Shown in pieces: positions 34,275 through 42,614 of a stretch of 64,000 nt of DNA. Below the pieces are notes generated by a model. It had not been told where the DNA came from. It ran no database searches and saw only the letters and a list, made by a program, of their open reading frames with translations. This DNA is from Microtetraspora glauca (GTDB lineage: Bacteria > Actinomycetota > Actinomycetes > Streptomycetales > Streptomycetaceae), in assembly GCA_000721275.1 (NCBI GenBank), contig JOFO01000016.1, positions 1 through 64,000 on the forward strand. Direction: 5' to 3'. Position 1 is the stretch's first letter, and every line of letters begins with the position of its first letter. A program made the position numbers and the translations under genes.

Positions 34275-35147
34275 TCACGGCACCGACAGTCCCCGGGCGT
34301 ACGCGGTGGGGGACAGGCCCAGGGTGCCGGTGAAGTCCCGGACGAGGTGGGCCTGGTCGCTGTAGCCGAGTTCGGCGGCGAGCCCCGCCCAGTCCGGTGC
34401 GGCGCCCTCCTCGGCCCGCTCCAGGGCCTCGTGCAGGCGGTAGCGGAGGATCACCCACTTCGGGCCGACGCCGACGTGGGAGGCGAAGAGGCGCTGGAGG
34501 GAGCGGGGAGAGAGGCCGGAGAGCCGGGCGAGCCGGGCCACCCGCAGGACCGTCCGGTCGGCGCGGACCAGCTCCACCAGCTCCATCGCCTGGTCGGCTA
34601 CCGGGTCCGGATCGGGGCCGTGGGCGAGGAGGAACGCGTCGAGCGCCGCCACGCGCGCGTGGTCGTCCTCCGGGGACAGGACGGCGGTCACCGCGGCCTC
34701 GCCGACGGCTCCCGCCGTGTCCGGGAACGCCTCGGGCAGCGGGACCCGGCGGCCCGTCCACACCGAGACCGGCCACGCCGGTGCGAAAGGCCGGAAGCCG
34801 CCGGGCCGGAACTGCACCCCGCAGACCCGGCCCTCCCCTTCGAGCCGTTGCGTGAAGAGCCCGAGCCCGATCCCCGCGACCTCCGCCGCCGAGCGGGCGG
34901 GCGGGGACCCGGCGCCGGTCGGGCCGTGCACCTGGACGCCATACCGCTGGAAGACGACGTTCACCGACGGGTGCGGGACGACGTGGGTGGTGTACGGCTC
35001 CGGCAGCGCCCAGTCGATCAGCCAGTAGTGCTCCAGGTACGGGCGCAGTTCCGGCGCGGGGAGGTGGCGGCGGAAGCGGACCCGGGAGAGGAGTTCGGCC
35101 GGGGCGACGATGCCCCGGGTGTCCCGGCGTGGGGCGGGGTCGGGCAT
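34275..35147 (-). CDS. AraC family transcriptional regulator (DUF6597-type N domain)
   Basis: A 290-residue regulator. The N-terminal ligand-sensing part (about 1-180) contains YLEHYWLIDW, HPSVNVVF and GVQFRPGGFRPF. The C-terminal double HTH (about 185-285) contains RVARLARLSGLSPRSLQRLF and LAAELGYSDQAHLVRDF. These proteins are typically activators of a nearby gene. The following acetyltransferase gene, 14 nt downstream, is the best target candidate. The ATG at 35147 is chosen for its TAGGAT -10. Confidence 0.86.
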   Translation of the reverse strand: MPDPAPRRDTRGIVAPAELLSRVRFRRHLPAPELRPYLEHYWLIDWALPEPYTTHVVPHPSVNVVFQRYGVQVHGPTGAGSPPARSAAEVAGIGLGLFTQRLEGEGRVCGVQFRPGGFRPFAPAWPVSVWTGRRVPLPEAFPDTAGAVGEAAVTAVLSPEDDHARVAALDAFLLAHGPDPDPVADQAMELVELVRADRTVLRVARLARLSGLSPRSLQRLFASHVGVGPKWVILRYRLHEALERAEEGAAPDWAGLAAELGYSDQAHLVRDFTGTLGLSPTAYARGLSVP

Positions 35148-35154
35148 GGTCCCG

Positions 35155-35160
35155 ATCCTA
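35155..35160 (-). promoter_or_regulatory. -10 element of a leaderless promoter for the araC-type gene
   Basis: On the minus strand TAGGAT lies 7 nt before the ATG (35147). Confidence 0.55.
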
Positions 35161-35298
35161 GGCACCAAAATCCGCCTGGGCAGTCGGACCCGTCCGGGCA
35201 GCCGGACGACCTTTGGCCTGAGCGTCACGTAGGGGTCGGGATCAGGGGCGGGTCGGGGTCGTGGCGCGTTTTTTCAAGACCGGTCCGGGGATTTTTCC

Positions 35299-35304
35299 TA
35301 GCGT
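35299..35304 (+). promoter_or_regulatory. -10 element of a leaderless promoter for the TIGR03086 gene
   Basis: TAGCGT ends 7 nt before the ATG at 35312. Confidence 0.55.
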
Positions 35305-35311
35305 CGGGACC

Positions 35312-35941
35312 ATGACGTACCACGACACGAACCTTGCCTTCGAGAACAGTGACGTGCCCGCGAAGGGCGACGCACCGATCGGCGTTCTGCTCCGCGCTGC
35401 GGCGGAGCGGGCCGTCCCGCTGGTCGCGGGCACGGACGACGCCGCGCTCGGCGCGTCCACGCCCTGCGCGGAGTACGACGTGCGCGATCTGCTGAACCAC
35501 CTGTTCGCGGTGGTCGTGCAGTTCCAGGCGCTGGCGGACAAGCGGGACGCCGACTTCTCCACGACCCCGGACCGGCTGGCGGAGCCGGGCTGGCGGGAGC
35601 GGTTCGCGGTGGAGACCGGGAAGCTGGTCGAGGCGTGGTCGGCGCCGGGGGCCGAGGAGGGGACCTCGGGGGCGATGGGGTTGCCGGCCCGGACGGTCGG
35701 CTCGATGGCGCTGCTCGATCTCACCGTGCACGCGTGGGATCTGGCGCGGGCGACGGGGCGGGAGTTCGAGCCCGACCCGGAGGTGGTGGCGGGGCTGGTG
35801 GAGGAGGTGGAGGGGATGGCGCCGATGGCGCGGAAGGCGAACGTGTTCGGGGACGCGGTCGAGCCGCCGGCCGGGGCGAGCGTCTTCGAGCGGCTGCTCG
35901 CGACGACGGGCCGCGACCCGCGGGTCCGGCCGGCGGGCTGA
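35312..35941 (+). CDS. TIGR03086 family metal-binding protein (mycothiol-dependent maleylpyruvate isomerase-like)
   Basis: A 209-residue DinB/MDMPI-fold protein. STPCAEYDVRDLLNHL (about residues 49-64) gives the first metal-binding His, and MALLDLTVHAWDLARATG (about 133-150) gives the second conserved His in the HxWD motif. Relatives use mycothiol as a thiol cofactor or bind a divalent metal. The substrate is unknown. A 19-bp sequence at its stop codon is repeated 40 bp downstream. Confidence 0.86.
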   Translation: MTYHDTNLAFENSDVPAKGDAPIGVLLRAAAERAVPLVAGTDDAALGASTPCAEYDVRDLLNHLFAVVVQFQALADKRDADFSTTPDRLAEPGWRERFAVETGKLVEAWSAPGAEEGTSGAMGLPARTVGSMALLDLTVHAWDLARATGREFEPDPEVVAGLVEEVEGMAPMARKANVFGDAVEPPAGASVFERLLATTGRDPRVRPAG

Positions 35942-35984
35942 GGCCCGCCCCTCGGGCCCACGGGGCCGGCCGGCGGGCTGAGGC
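35926..35984. repeat. Direct repeat spanning a stop codon
   Basis: CCGGCCGGCGGGCTGAGGC appears at 35926-35944 and again at 35966-35984, 40 bp apart. The first copy contains the stop codon of the TIGR03086 gene. It looks like a small local duplication. Confidence 0.6.
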
Positions 35985-36017
35985 TCGGTTTCGCTCCCGC
36001 TGACTCCTGTCCGGCCG

Positions 36018-36260
36018 TCAGCGCAGGCGGCCGGTGGAGGTCAGGGAGAGACGGGAGACGACCTGGCCGAAGGCGAGCTCCTCCGCCGGGGTCAGCGGCA
36101 CCGACTCCTGCGGGTGCCAGACACGCTCCATGGGCGTCAGGGAGCGGATCCGGCGGGCGCGGGCGCGCAGGCCCGCCGCCAGCCACACGCCCGTCGCGAC
36201 GGCGAGCACCGCGAAGAGGGTGAGGACACGGGGGTCGGAGAACTGGCCGGGAACGGACAT
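36018..36260 (-). CDS. Small single-pass membrane protein, unknown function
   Basis: An 80-residue protein with one transmembrane helix near the N terminus (VLTLFAVLAVATGVWLAAGL, about residues 12-31). A basic cytoplasmic stretch RARARRIRS and a polar C terminus with ERVWHPQESVPLTPAEEL follow. It resembles conserved streptomycete small membrane proteins of unknown role. GGAG lies 8 nt before the ATG at 36260. Confidence 0.68.
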   Translation of the reverse strand: MSVPGQFSDPRVLTLFAVLAVATGVWLAAGLRARARRIRSLTPMERVWHPQESVPLTPAEELAFGQVVSRLSLTSTGRLR

Positions 36261-36526
36261 GGCGTCACTCCAGGGCGACAGGGCCGGCGCGCGGCGCACG
36301 CACCGGCAGGCGGCGTGCGGGCACAGTGGCACGGACGATTCCTACTGCTTCCTCCCGACCCGTTCAGTTAACACCACCCTGGGGGACTTTCGGCAGGGGG
36401 TCCGGGACCGAAGTCCCGGGCGGCGGGGTGCGGGCGGTGAGGGCGGCAGGCCCTCTTGTGCCGGACGGGGAACCGTCCGAAGGTGGCGGCGGAGGCGGAA
36501 AATCGGGCCGGGGAGGGAGCAGCCAC

Positions 36527-37381
36527 ATGTCCGGATCGGGTGCGCGCGGATGGGGATTCACGGACGACAGGGGGGTGGAGCTGGGGGCGCCGGAGCGGCC
36601 GGCGCGGGTGGTCGCCTACATACGGGCGGGGGCCGCCCTGCTGGACCTGGGGGTGACGCCGGTCGCGGTGTACGGCTCGGCGCACGACGGGCCGGAGCCG
36701 GATCCGGCGAAGGACGGCGGGCTGACGGCGGCCGGGGTGCCGTATCTGGGGCCGGGGCGGGCGCTGGACGAGGAGCGGCTGCGGGCGCTGGACCCGGAGC
36801 TGGTGGTGGACGTCACCTACGACGGGAAGAGCCCGTACGCCGTGGACGAGGAGACGGCCGGGCGGCTGGGGGTGCCGCTGGCGGCGCTGGCGGTCGGCAA
36901 CGAGCTGAGCCTGCCGGCGATCATCGGCCGCTTCGGGGAGCTGGGGGCGGCGCTCGGCGCCCCGGACCCGGGGCCGGACGGCGGAGGGCTCGCGGCGGCG
37001 GAGGCGGCGGTGCGGGCGGCGGCCGTGACGGCGGGGGCGGGGTTCGGGGTGCTCGCGCTCTCCGGGGCCGGCGACGACCAGGTGCACCTGGCGCGGCCGG
37101 GGGCCTGGCCGGAGCTGGCGCGGCTGGCCGGTCTGGGGGTCCGGCTCCTCGACCCGGGACCGGGGCCGGGCGCGAGCTGGCTGACGACCGGGTGGGAGCG
37201 GGCCCTGGAGCTCGCGCCCGCGCTCGTGCTCTACGACAGCAGGGCCCACGCGACCCGGCCCGCGGGGCCGGAGCGGCTGCCGGCGGGCGCCCGACTGGTG
37301 CCGTGGAACCCGGAACTCCCGCCGAGCCCGTCCGCGTACGCCCGCTTCTTCCGCGAGCTCGCCGCCGCCCTCGCCCCCTGA
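36527..37381 (+). CDS. ABC-type iron/cobalamin substrate-binding protein homologue without signal peptide
   Basis: A 284-residue protein of the TroA/FecB type III binding-protein fold. PARVVAYIRAGAALLDLGVTPVAVYG, LDPELVVDVTY and a final AYARFFRELAAAL match the family pattern. Relatives capture ferric siderophores or B12 outside the cell, but the N terminus here (MSGSGARGWGFTDDRG) has no signal peptide or lipobox. The start is fixed by GGGAGGGAG 7 nt before the ATG. No permease or ATPase gene is nearby. It may act in the cytoplasm, or be a repurposed binding protein. Confidence 0.8.
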   Translation: MSGSGARGWGFTDDRGVELGAPERPARVVAYIRAGAALLDLGVTPVAVYGSAHDGPEPDPAKDGGLTAAGVPYLGPGRALDEERLRALDPELVVDVTYDGKSPYAVDEETAGRLGVPLAALAVGNELSLPAIIGRFGELGAALGAPDPGPDGGGLAAAEAAVRAAAVTAGAGFGVLALSGAGDDQVHLARPGAWPELARLAGLGVRLLDPGPGPGASWLTTGWERALELAPALVLYDSRAHATRPAGPERLPAGARLVPWNPELPPSPSAYARFFRELAAALAP

Positions 37382-37533
37382 GGAAATGGCCCTGTCTCCG
37401 GCCGGCCCCTGTCTCCGGCGCCGGACGGTCACCGCCCTCGCTCCCGCCGGCACCTGCCCGCCGCCCGGCTCCTCGGCGGACGGCCGCCGGCTGCGCCCTC
37501 CAGCGCCCTGGGTCCTCGCCCGCCCGGGCGGTG

Positions 37534-38004
37534 TCAGGTGAGGTGGGAGCGGAGGGAGGCGGCGAACTCCTCGGCCCGGGCGAGTTGGGCGCGGAGGTCG
37601 GCCACGCGGGCGGTGGCGGCCTCCTCGTAGCGGCGGACGCGGGAGACGAGCGCGGCGCGGTCGGCCGGGTCGAGTTCGCCGTCGGTGCCGGGGAGGTCGG
37701 CGGCGAGGCGGTCCATCGAGGTGAGGAGCTCGCGGGTCTCGTCGAGGCCGAAGCCGAGCGGGCGCATGCGGCGGATCACCATCAGGCGGGCCACGTCGGC
37801 GTCCGTGTACAGCGGGAAGCCGCCCGGCGAGGAGGCCGAGGGGACGACGAGCCCGGAGTCCTCGTACTGGCGGATGGTGCGCAGGGGGAGGTCGGTGCGG
37901 GCGGCGACCTCGGAGATCTGCATGGGTTCGCCGGCGGCGGCGCGGGCCGCGGGCATCCGGGCTGCTGCCGTCCGCGTTCCAGTGATGCCAGTCGCTCCGG
38001 TCAC
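37534..38004 (-). CDS. MerR family transcriptional regulator
   Basis: A 156-residue regulator. The wHTH is MQISEVAARTDLPLRTIRQYEDSGLV, followed by the wing with FPLYTDADVARLMVIRRMRPLGFGLDE. A C-terminal coiled-coil dimerisation helix runs to RSHLT. No cysteines suitable for metal sensing are present, so a drug- or stress-type effector is more likely. The GTG at 38004 has GGAGGA 6 nt upstream, giving an extra 27 N-terminal residues before the HTH. It has no obvious adjacent target. Confidence 0.85.
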   Translation of the reverse strand: MTGATGITGTRTAAARMPAARAAAGEPMQISEVAARTDLPLRTIRQYEDSGLVVPSASSPGGFPLYTDADVARLMVIRRMRPLGFGLDETRELLTSMDRLAADLPGTDGELDPADRAALVSRVRRYEEAATARVADLRAQLARAEEFAASLRSHLT

Positions 38005-38120
38005 GTCAGGTCCTCCTCGTTCGGCGTCGGCGCCTCTGTAGAACCAACCTCCGTGCATTACATCCGATTCGTCCGAATTTCATGCGCTATGACGGTCGGA
38101 AACGCGGAGAGAGCCAGCCG

Positions 38121-38552
38121 TCAGGGCCAGACCAGGCAGTACGGCTGGTGGCCGGCCTCGTGGAGGCGGACGGAGAAGTCCTGCCACTCGTGGAGGAGCT
38201 GGTAGACGTCGAACGCGTCGCGCGGGCCGCCGCGGTCGGGGACGGTCGACCAGATGAACGCGGCGGCGCCCACCGACTCCTCGCCGATCGCCCGCAGCGG
38301 GTCCACCACGGTCGTGGGGAGCTTCACCACGGCGTAGTCGGGGTGCAGGACGACCAGTTCCAGCGGGGGGACCTTGTGCAGCGGCAGGCCCTGGATGCCG
38401 GTGAGGACCATCGCCGCTATGGTCTCCGGCTTGATCTTGGAGAACATGCCGCCCATGCCCAGCTCGTCGCCGCCGAGCTCCTCCGGGCGCATCGAGATCG
38501 GGACGCGGGCCGCCGTGGCGCCGTCGGGCGCGCCGAAGTACTTGTAGGTCAC
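38121..38552 (-). CDS. Conserved hypothetical protein upstream of hemL
   Basis: A 143-residue soluble protein with no recognised domain. Landmarks are a short N-terminal MTYKYFGAPDG, GGMFSKIKPETIAAMVLTGI, PLELVVLHPDYAVVKLPTTV and a Trp-rich end, FSVRLHEAGHQPYCLVWP. The ordered, non-repetitive composition and streptomycete codon bias argue for a real gene. The GTG at 38552 is the best in-frame start but lacks a strong ribosome-binding site. It is transcribed away from hemL. Function unknown. Confidence 0.7.
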   Translation of the reverse strand: MTYKYFGAPDGATAARVPISMRPEELGGDELGMGGMFSKIKPETIAAMVLTGIQGLPLHKVPPLELVVLHPDYAVVKLPTTVVDPLRAIGEESVGAAAFIWSTVPDRGGPRDAFDVYQLLHEWQDFSVRLHEAGHQPYCLVWP

Positions 38553-38987
38553 CGCCAAGCCGCGACCCCCGAGCGGGGGATCCGCCGACGGCTGCTCGGG
38601 GGATTGCCGATGGTCCGGCGCGGACGGGTCCTCGGCCCGTCGCCGCCGGTGCCTCCCCCGCCGGACAGGCTCCGGACCCAGGTCTTCCGTCCCCTCGCCC
38701 GGTCCGCCACCGCGATGCATATCTCCACCCGACTGCTTTTTCTCGGCAACACGACCCCGCCGCGCAACCCGATCATCGTGTCAGTGACCTCCCCCGCCGT
38801 CCTGCGGTGAAACACCTGTCCGCAAGAATCGCCGCGGCCTCTGACACCATGGATCGCGTGAGCCAACCCCATGAGGTCCCTGCCGCCACAGTTTCGCAGA
38901 CGCGGAGGCAGGCCGCCCCGGCGTGATGCACAGGGTGCCCACACCGTCCCTCCGTACCAGACGTCGTACTCGCAGGTCAGGATCACT
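38553..38987. other. Intergenic region upstream of hemL
   Basis: A 435-nt gap between divergent genes. It holds the 25-codon frame at 38849-38926 and probably the hemL promoter. It is relatively AT-rich between 38700 and 38860 and again just before hemL (38955-39000). I did not find a Rex-type operator. Confidence 0.55.
38849..38926 (+). CDS. Possible 25-residue leader peptide upstream of hemL
   Basis: An ATG frame encodes a peptide starting [10 protein letters not shown] and ending RRQAAPA, and stops 61 nt before the hemL GTG. Codon choice is GC-biased. It has no run of regulatory codons and no clear Shine-Dalgarno sequence. It could be a leader peptide or simply an accidental frame. Confidence 0.3.
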   Translation: MDRVSQPHEVPAATVSQTRRQAAPA

Positions 38988-40295
38988 GTGTCGTATTCAT
39001 ACGAAGCCCCAGTCTCACAGACGCTTTTCGACCGCGCGTCCCTTGTGACGCCCGGCGGCGTGAACTCACCGGTGCGGGCCTTCCGGGCTGTGGGCGGTAC
39101 GCCCCGGTTCATGGTGTCCGGTACCGGTCCGTACCTCACCGATGCGGACGGTCGCGAGTACGTCGACCTCGTCTGCTCCTGGGGACCGATGATTCTCGGC
39201 CACGCTCACCCCGAGGTGACCGCCGCCGTGCAGGCCGCGGTGGCCCGCGGCACCTCCTTCGGCACGCCCGGCGAGGGCGAGGTGGCGCTCGCCGAGGAGA
39301 TCGTGGCCCGGGTCGAGCCGGTCGAGCAGGTGCGCCTGGTCTCCTCCGGCACCGAGGCGACGATGTCGGCGATCCGGCTCGCCCGCGGCTTCACCGGGCG
39401 CGCGAAGGTCGTCAAGTTCGCCGGCTGCTACCACGGGCACGTGGACGCGCTGCTCGCCGCCGCCGGCTCCGGCGTCGCCACGTTCGGCCTGCCCGACACG
39501 CCCGGGGTGACCGGCGCGCAGGCCGGCGACACGATCGTGCTGCCGTACAACGACCTGGAGGCGGTGCGGGCCGCGTTCGCCGCGCACCCGGGCGAGATCG
39601 CCTGTGTGATCACCGAGGCGTCGCCGGGCAACATGGGCGTCGTCCCGCCGCTGCCGGGCTTCAACCAGGGGCTCGCGGACGTGTGCCGGGAGAACGGCGC
39701 GCTGTACATCTCCGACGAGGTCATGACCGGCTTCCGTACCAGCCGGGCCGGCTGGTACGGCGTGGACGGCGTGAAGCCCGACCTGATGACCTTCGGCAAG
39801 GTCATGGGCGGCGGCTTCCCGGCCGCGGCCTTCGGTGGCCGGGCCGACGTCATGGGCCACCTGGCCCCGGCCGGCCCGGTCTACCAGGCGGGCACCCTGT
39901 CCGGGAACCCGATCGCCACCGCCGCCGGCCTCGCGCAGCTGCGGCTGCTGGACGACGCCGCGTACGAGAAGGTGAACGCGGTCTCGAAGGAGATCCAGGG
40001 CCTGGTCACCGGCGCGCTGGCCAAGGAGGGCGTGGCGCACCGGCTGCAGACCGCGTCCAACATGTTCTCGGTCTTCTTCACCGCCGACGAGGTGCGGAAC
40101 TACGACGAGGCGAAGCGGCAGGAAGCGTTCCGCTTCAACGCGTTCTTCCACTCGATGCTCGCGGACGGCGTCTACCTCCCGCCGTCGGCCTTCGAGTCGT
40201 GGTTCGTCTCCGCCGCCCACGACGAGCGCGCGGTCGAGCGGATCGCCGCCGCGCTGCCGGCCGCCGCCCGCGCCGCCGCGGAGGCGACGGCATGA
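38988..40295 (+). CDS. hemL: Glutamate-1-semialdehyde 2,1-aminomutase
   Basis: A 435-residue PLP-dependent enzyme that converts glutamate-1-semialdehyde from HemA into 5-aminolevulinate, the substrate of Hem[13 protein letters not shown] and [22 protein letters not shown] openings are diagnostic. Lys271 in [12 protein letters not shown] binds PLP, and SDEVMTGFR supplies the Asp that contacts the pyridine nitrogen. The GTG at 38988 gives the usual [12 protein letters not shown] terminus, and longer in-frame openings are rejected. Its TGA overlaps the start of the following phosphatase gene by 4 nt. Confidence 0.95.
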   Translation: MSYSYEAPVSQTLFDRASLVTPGGVNSPVRAFRAVGGTPRFMVSGTGPYLTDADGREYVDLVCSWGPMILGHAHPEVTAAVQAAVARGTSFGTPGEGEVALAEEIVARVEPVEQVRLVSSGTEATMSAIRLARGFTGRAKVVKFAGCYHGHVDALLAAAGSGVATFGLPDTPGVTGAQAGDTIVLPYNDLEAVRAAFAAHPGEIACVITEASPGNMGVVPPLPGFNQGLADVCRENGALYISDEVMTGFRTSRAGWYGVDGVKPDLMTFGKVMGGGFPAAAFGGRADVMGHLAPAGPVYQAGTLSGNPIATAAGLAQLRLLDDAAYEKVNAVSKEIQGLVTGALAKEGVAHRLQTASNMFSVFFTADEVRNYDEAKRQEAFRFNAFFHSMLADGVYLPPSAFESWFVSAAHDERAVERIAAALPAAARAAAEATA

Positions 40296-40987
40296 GCGAC
40301 GGCACGAAGAAGCCCGGTGACATCACCGTCGTGCACCTGATGCGCCACGGCGAGGTGCACAACCCGGACGGCGTGCTGTACGGGCGGCGGCCCGGCTACC
40401 ACCTCTCCGAGCTGGGCCGGCGGATGGCGGACCGGGTGGCGGAGTCGCTGGCCGAGCGGGACATCACGTACGTCGTCGCCTCCCCGCTGGAGCGGGCGCA
40501 GGAGACGGCCACGCCGATCGCCAAGTCGCACGGGCTCGACCTGGCCACCGACCCGCGGCTGATCGAGGCGGCGAACGTCTTCGAGGGCAAGACCTTCGGC
40601 GTCGGCGACGGGGCGCTGCGCCGCCCGGCGAACTGGCGGCACCTCACCAACCCGTTCCAGCCCTCGTGGGGCGAGCCGTACATCGAGCAGGTCGTGCGGA
40701 TGATGGCGGCGCTGGACGCGGCGAAGGACGCGGCGCGCGGCCACGAGGCGGTGCTGGTGAGCCACCAGCTGCCGATCTGGATCGTCCGGTCCTTCGTGGA
40801 GCGGCGCCGGCTGTGGCACGACCCGCGGCGCCGGCAGTGCACGCTCGCCTCGCTGACCTCGTTCACGTACAAGGGCGACAAGATCGTCTCGGTGGGGTAC
40901 AGCGAGCCGGCGATCGACCTGGTGCCGCCGCATCTGCGGGCCGGTGCCAAGCCGGTGAAGGGCCGGCAGAAGGCGTTCGGCGCGTAG
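40292..40987 (+). CDS. Histidine phosphatase (phosphoglycerate mutase-like)
   Basis: A 231-residue member of the histidine phosphatase superfamily. [12 protein letters not shown] carries the catalytic RHG, and [12 protein letters not shown] carries the second histidine. The domain opens with ITVVHLM and includes [10 protein letters not shown]. Its ATG overlaps the hemL stop by 4 nt, so it is translationally coupled to haem synthesis. The substrate is unknown, and this pairing is widespread in streptomycetes. A strong terminator follows. Confidence 0.88.
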   Translation: MSDGTKKPGDITVVHLMRHGEVHNPDGVLYGRRPGYHLSELGRRMADRVAESLAERDITYVVASPLERAQETATPIAKSHGLDLATDPRLIEAANVFEGKTFGVGDGALRRPANWRHLTNPFQPSWGEPYIEQVVRMMAALDAAKDAARGHEAVLVSHQLPIWIVRSFVERRRLWHDPRRRQCTLASLTSFTYKGDKIVSVGYSEPAIDLVPPHLRAGAKPVKGRQKAFGA

Positions 40988-41043
40988 GTCCCCGGCCCGT
41001 CGGCCCGCCCCCCTGGACAGGAGGCGGCTTGACGGGACATCGT

Positions 41044-41104
41044 CAGGGCGACCGGAGTGGCAGGTTCCTGGAACGGTTCCTTTCCGGTCGCCCTGAGATT
41101 TTTG
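41044..41104 (+). terminator. Terminator after the hemL operon
   Basis: Perfect 13-bp arms (41044-41056 and 41083-41095) enclose a 26-nt loop that can itself fold. A T5 run (41099-41103) follows. Confidence 0.8.
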
Positions 41105-41200
41105 TGCGAATGACCGGAACCTCCGTGTTCCTCCCTGCATCTCACTCATTGTCGGTTTGGATGATGTTTCGGGTCATACAGCAGCGCGAATGGGGATGAC

Positions 41201-42457
41201 ATGCGCGGGATCAGTCGAAGGGGTCTTCTCGGGGCGGGCGTCGGAGCGGCGGCCGCTCTCGGGATCGCCGGGTGCAGCGACAAGGGCCAGGGCGGCACGG
41301 GCAGTTCCGGGCCGGACAAGGGAGGCGCCCCGTCGGCCGGCGGCGACCCCGCCACGCCCGCCCCGACCAAGGACGACGTCCGCCTGATCGGCGACGGTTC
41401 CACGGCGGACACCGGCAAGCAGCCGCACCAGCCCGACACCCCCGTCCCGCTCGAACCGGGCCAGACCCCGCCGCAGTTCGTGGTCTTCTCCTGGGACGGC
41501 GCCGGCGAGGTCGGCAACGGCCTCTTCCCCCGCTTCCTCGAACTGGCCCGCAACCACGACGCGGCCATGACCTTCTTCCTCTCCGGCATCTACCTGCTGC
41601 CCGAGTCGAAGAAGAACCTCTACCGCCCGCCGAACAACCGCGTCGGCGCCTCCGACATCGGCTACCTCACCGACGCGCACATCAAGGACACCCTGAAGTA
41701 CGTCCGCCAGGCGTGGCTCGACGGGCACGAGATCGGCACCCACTTCAACGGGCACTTCTGCGGCGGCTCCGGCTCCGTCGGCAACTGGACGCCCGCCCAG
41801 TGGCAGAGCGAGATCGACCAGGCGGTGAAGTTCGTCACCGAGTGGAAGACCAACAGCGGCTGGACCGACCTCGACCCGCTGCCCTTCGACTACAGCAAGG
41901 AACTCGTCGGCGGCCGCACCCCGTGCCTCCTCGGCCAGGACAACCTGCTGCCGACCGCCAAGCGGCTCGGCTGGCGCTACGACGCCAGCTCGCCCGGAGG
42001 CCGCCAGACCTGGCCCGTCAAGCGCAAGGGGATCTGGGACTTCCCGCTCCAGGCCGTGCCCTTCCCCGGGCACTCCTTCGAGGTCCTGTCCATGGACTAC
42101 AACATGCTCGCGAACCAGTCGAAGAACTCGACCCAGGGCATGCCCTCCCGCTATCCCGGCTGGCGCAAGCAGGCCACCGACGCGCTGATCGCCGGCTTCA
42201 CGCGTGCGTACGAGTCGAACCGCGCCCCCTTCTTCGTCGGCAACCACTTCGAGCAGTGGAACGGCGGCATCTACATGGACGCCGTCGAGGACGCGCTCAA
42301 GGCGATGGCCGGGAAGAAGGACGTCCGGCTGGTCTCGTTCCGCCAGTTCACCGACTGGATGGACGTCCAGGACCCCCGTATCCTCGACCGCCTCCGCGGC
42401 CTCGACGTCGGCCAGAAGCCGGCCGGCGGCTGGAACGCGTACCTCAAGACCGCCTGA
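41201..42457 (+). CDS. Tat-exported lipoprotein, polysaccharide deacetylase-like
   Basis: A 418-residue predicted lipoprotein. SRRGLLGAG is a twin-arginine motif, and the signal peptide ends at the lipobox IAGC (about Cys25). After a Gly/Ser/Pro linker, the domain opens FVVFSWDGAGEVGNG and has HEIGTHFNGHF, giving the Asp and the His-x3-His metal triad of carbohydrate esterase family 4. VLSMDYNML and VGNHFEQW follow. It could deacetylate cell-wall or extracellular glycans. It lies between the hemL operon and the cytochrome c maturation genes, but is probably a separate transcript. Confidence 0.8.
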   Translation: MRGISRRGLLGAGVGAAAALGIAGCSDKGQGGTGSSGPDKGGAPSAGGDPATPAPTKDDVRLIGDGSTADTGKQPHQPDTPVPLEPGQTPPQFVVFSWDGAGEVGNGLFPRFLELARNHDAAMTFFLSGIYLLPESKKNLYRPPNNRVGASDIGYLTDAHIKDTLKYVRQAWLDGHEIGTHFNGHFCGGSGSVGNWTPAQWQSEIDQAVKFVTEWKTNSGWTDLDPLPFDYSKELVGGRTPCLLGQDNLLPTAKRLGWRYDASSPGGRQTWPVKRKGIWDFPLQAVPFPGHSFEVLSMDYNMLANQSKNSTQGMPSRYPGWRKQATDALIAGFTRAYESNRAPFFVGNHFEQWNGGIYMDAVEDALKAMAGKKDVRLVSFRQFTDWMDVQDPRILDRLRGLDVGQKPAGGWNAYLKTA

Positions 42458-42533
42458 ACCGGCGAAGGCCGCGGCCGGCCGGCCGGAACCGGCCGAGGCC
42501 GCGCCCGGGGGAACCCGAACCGGCGAAAGCCGC
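42456..42533. repeat. Three imperfect 17-nt direct repeats
   Basis: GAACCGGCGAAGGCCGC (42456-42472) recurs as GAACCGGCCGAGGCCGC (42486-42502) and GAACCGGCGAAAGCCGC (42517-42533), spaced 30-31 nt apart. They follow a stop codon and precede the resA promoter. Confidence 0.6.
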
Positions 42534-42543
42534 TTAGCCGATC

Positions 42544-42573
42544 TTGACAAGGGGCGTTCCGGGCACGTAGGGG
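42544..42573 (+). promoter_or_regulatory. Candidate promoter of the resA-ccdA-resB-ccsB operon
   Basis: TTGACA (42544-42549), a consensus -35, is followed after 18 nt by TAGGGG (42568-42573) as a weak -10. An inverted repeat GGGCAC (42561-42566) and GTGCCC (42575-42580) overlaps the -10 and could bind a regulator. Confidence 0.45.
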
Positions 42574-42614
42574 GGTGCCCAAGATCCCCCAAACGCCCAT
42601 GCGAAACTTTTCAC

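Noticed and set aside
38953..38988. Rex operator ahead of hemL
   Set aside because: The AT-richer sequence just before hemL has no TGTGA-N6-TCACA dyad, so a Rex site is not supported.
41044..41104. Possible riboswitch or attenuator upstream of the Tat lipoprotein gene
   Set aside because: The structure is fully explained by an intrinsic terminator of the hemL operon with perfect arms and a T run. No known riboswitch core was recognised.
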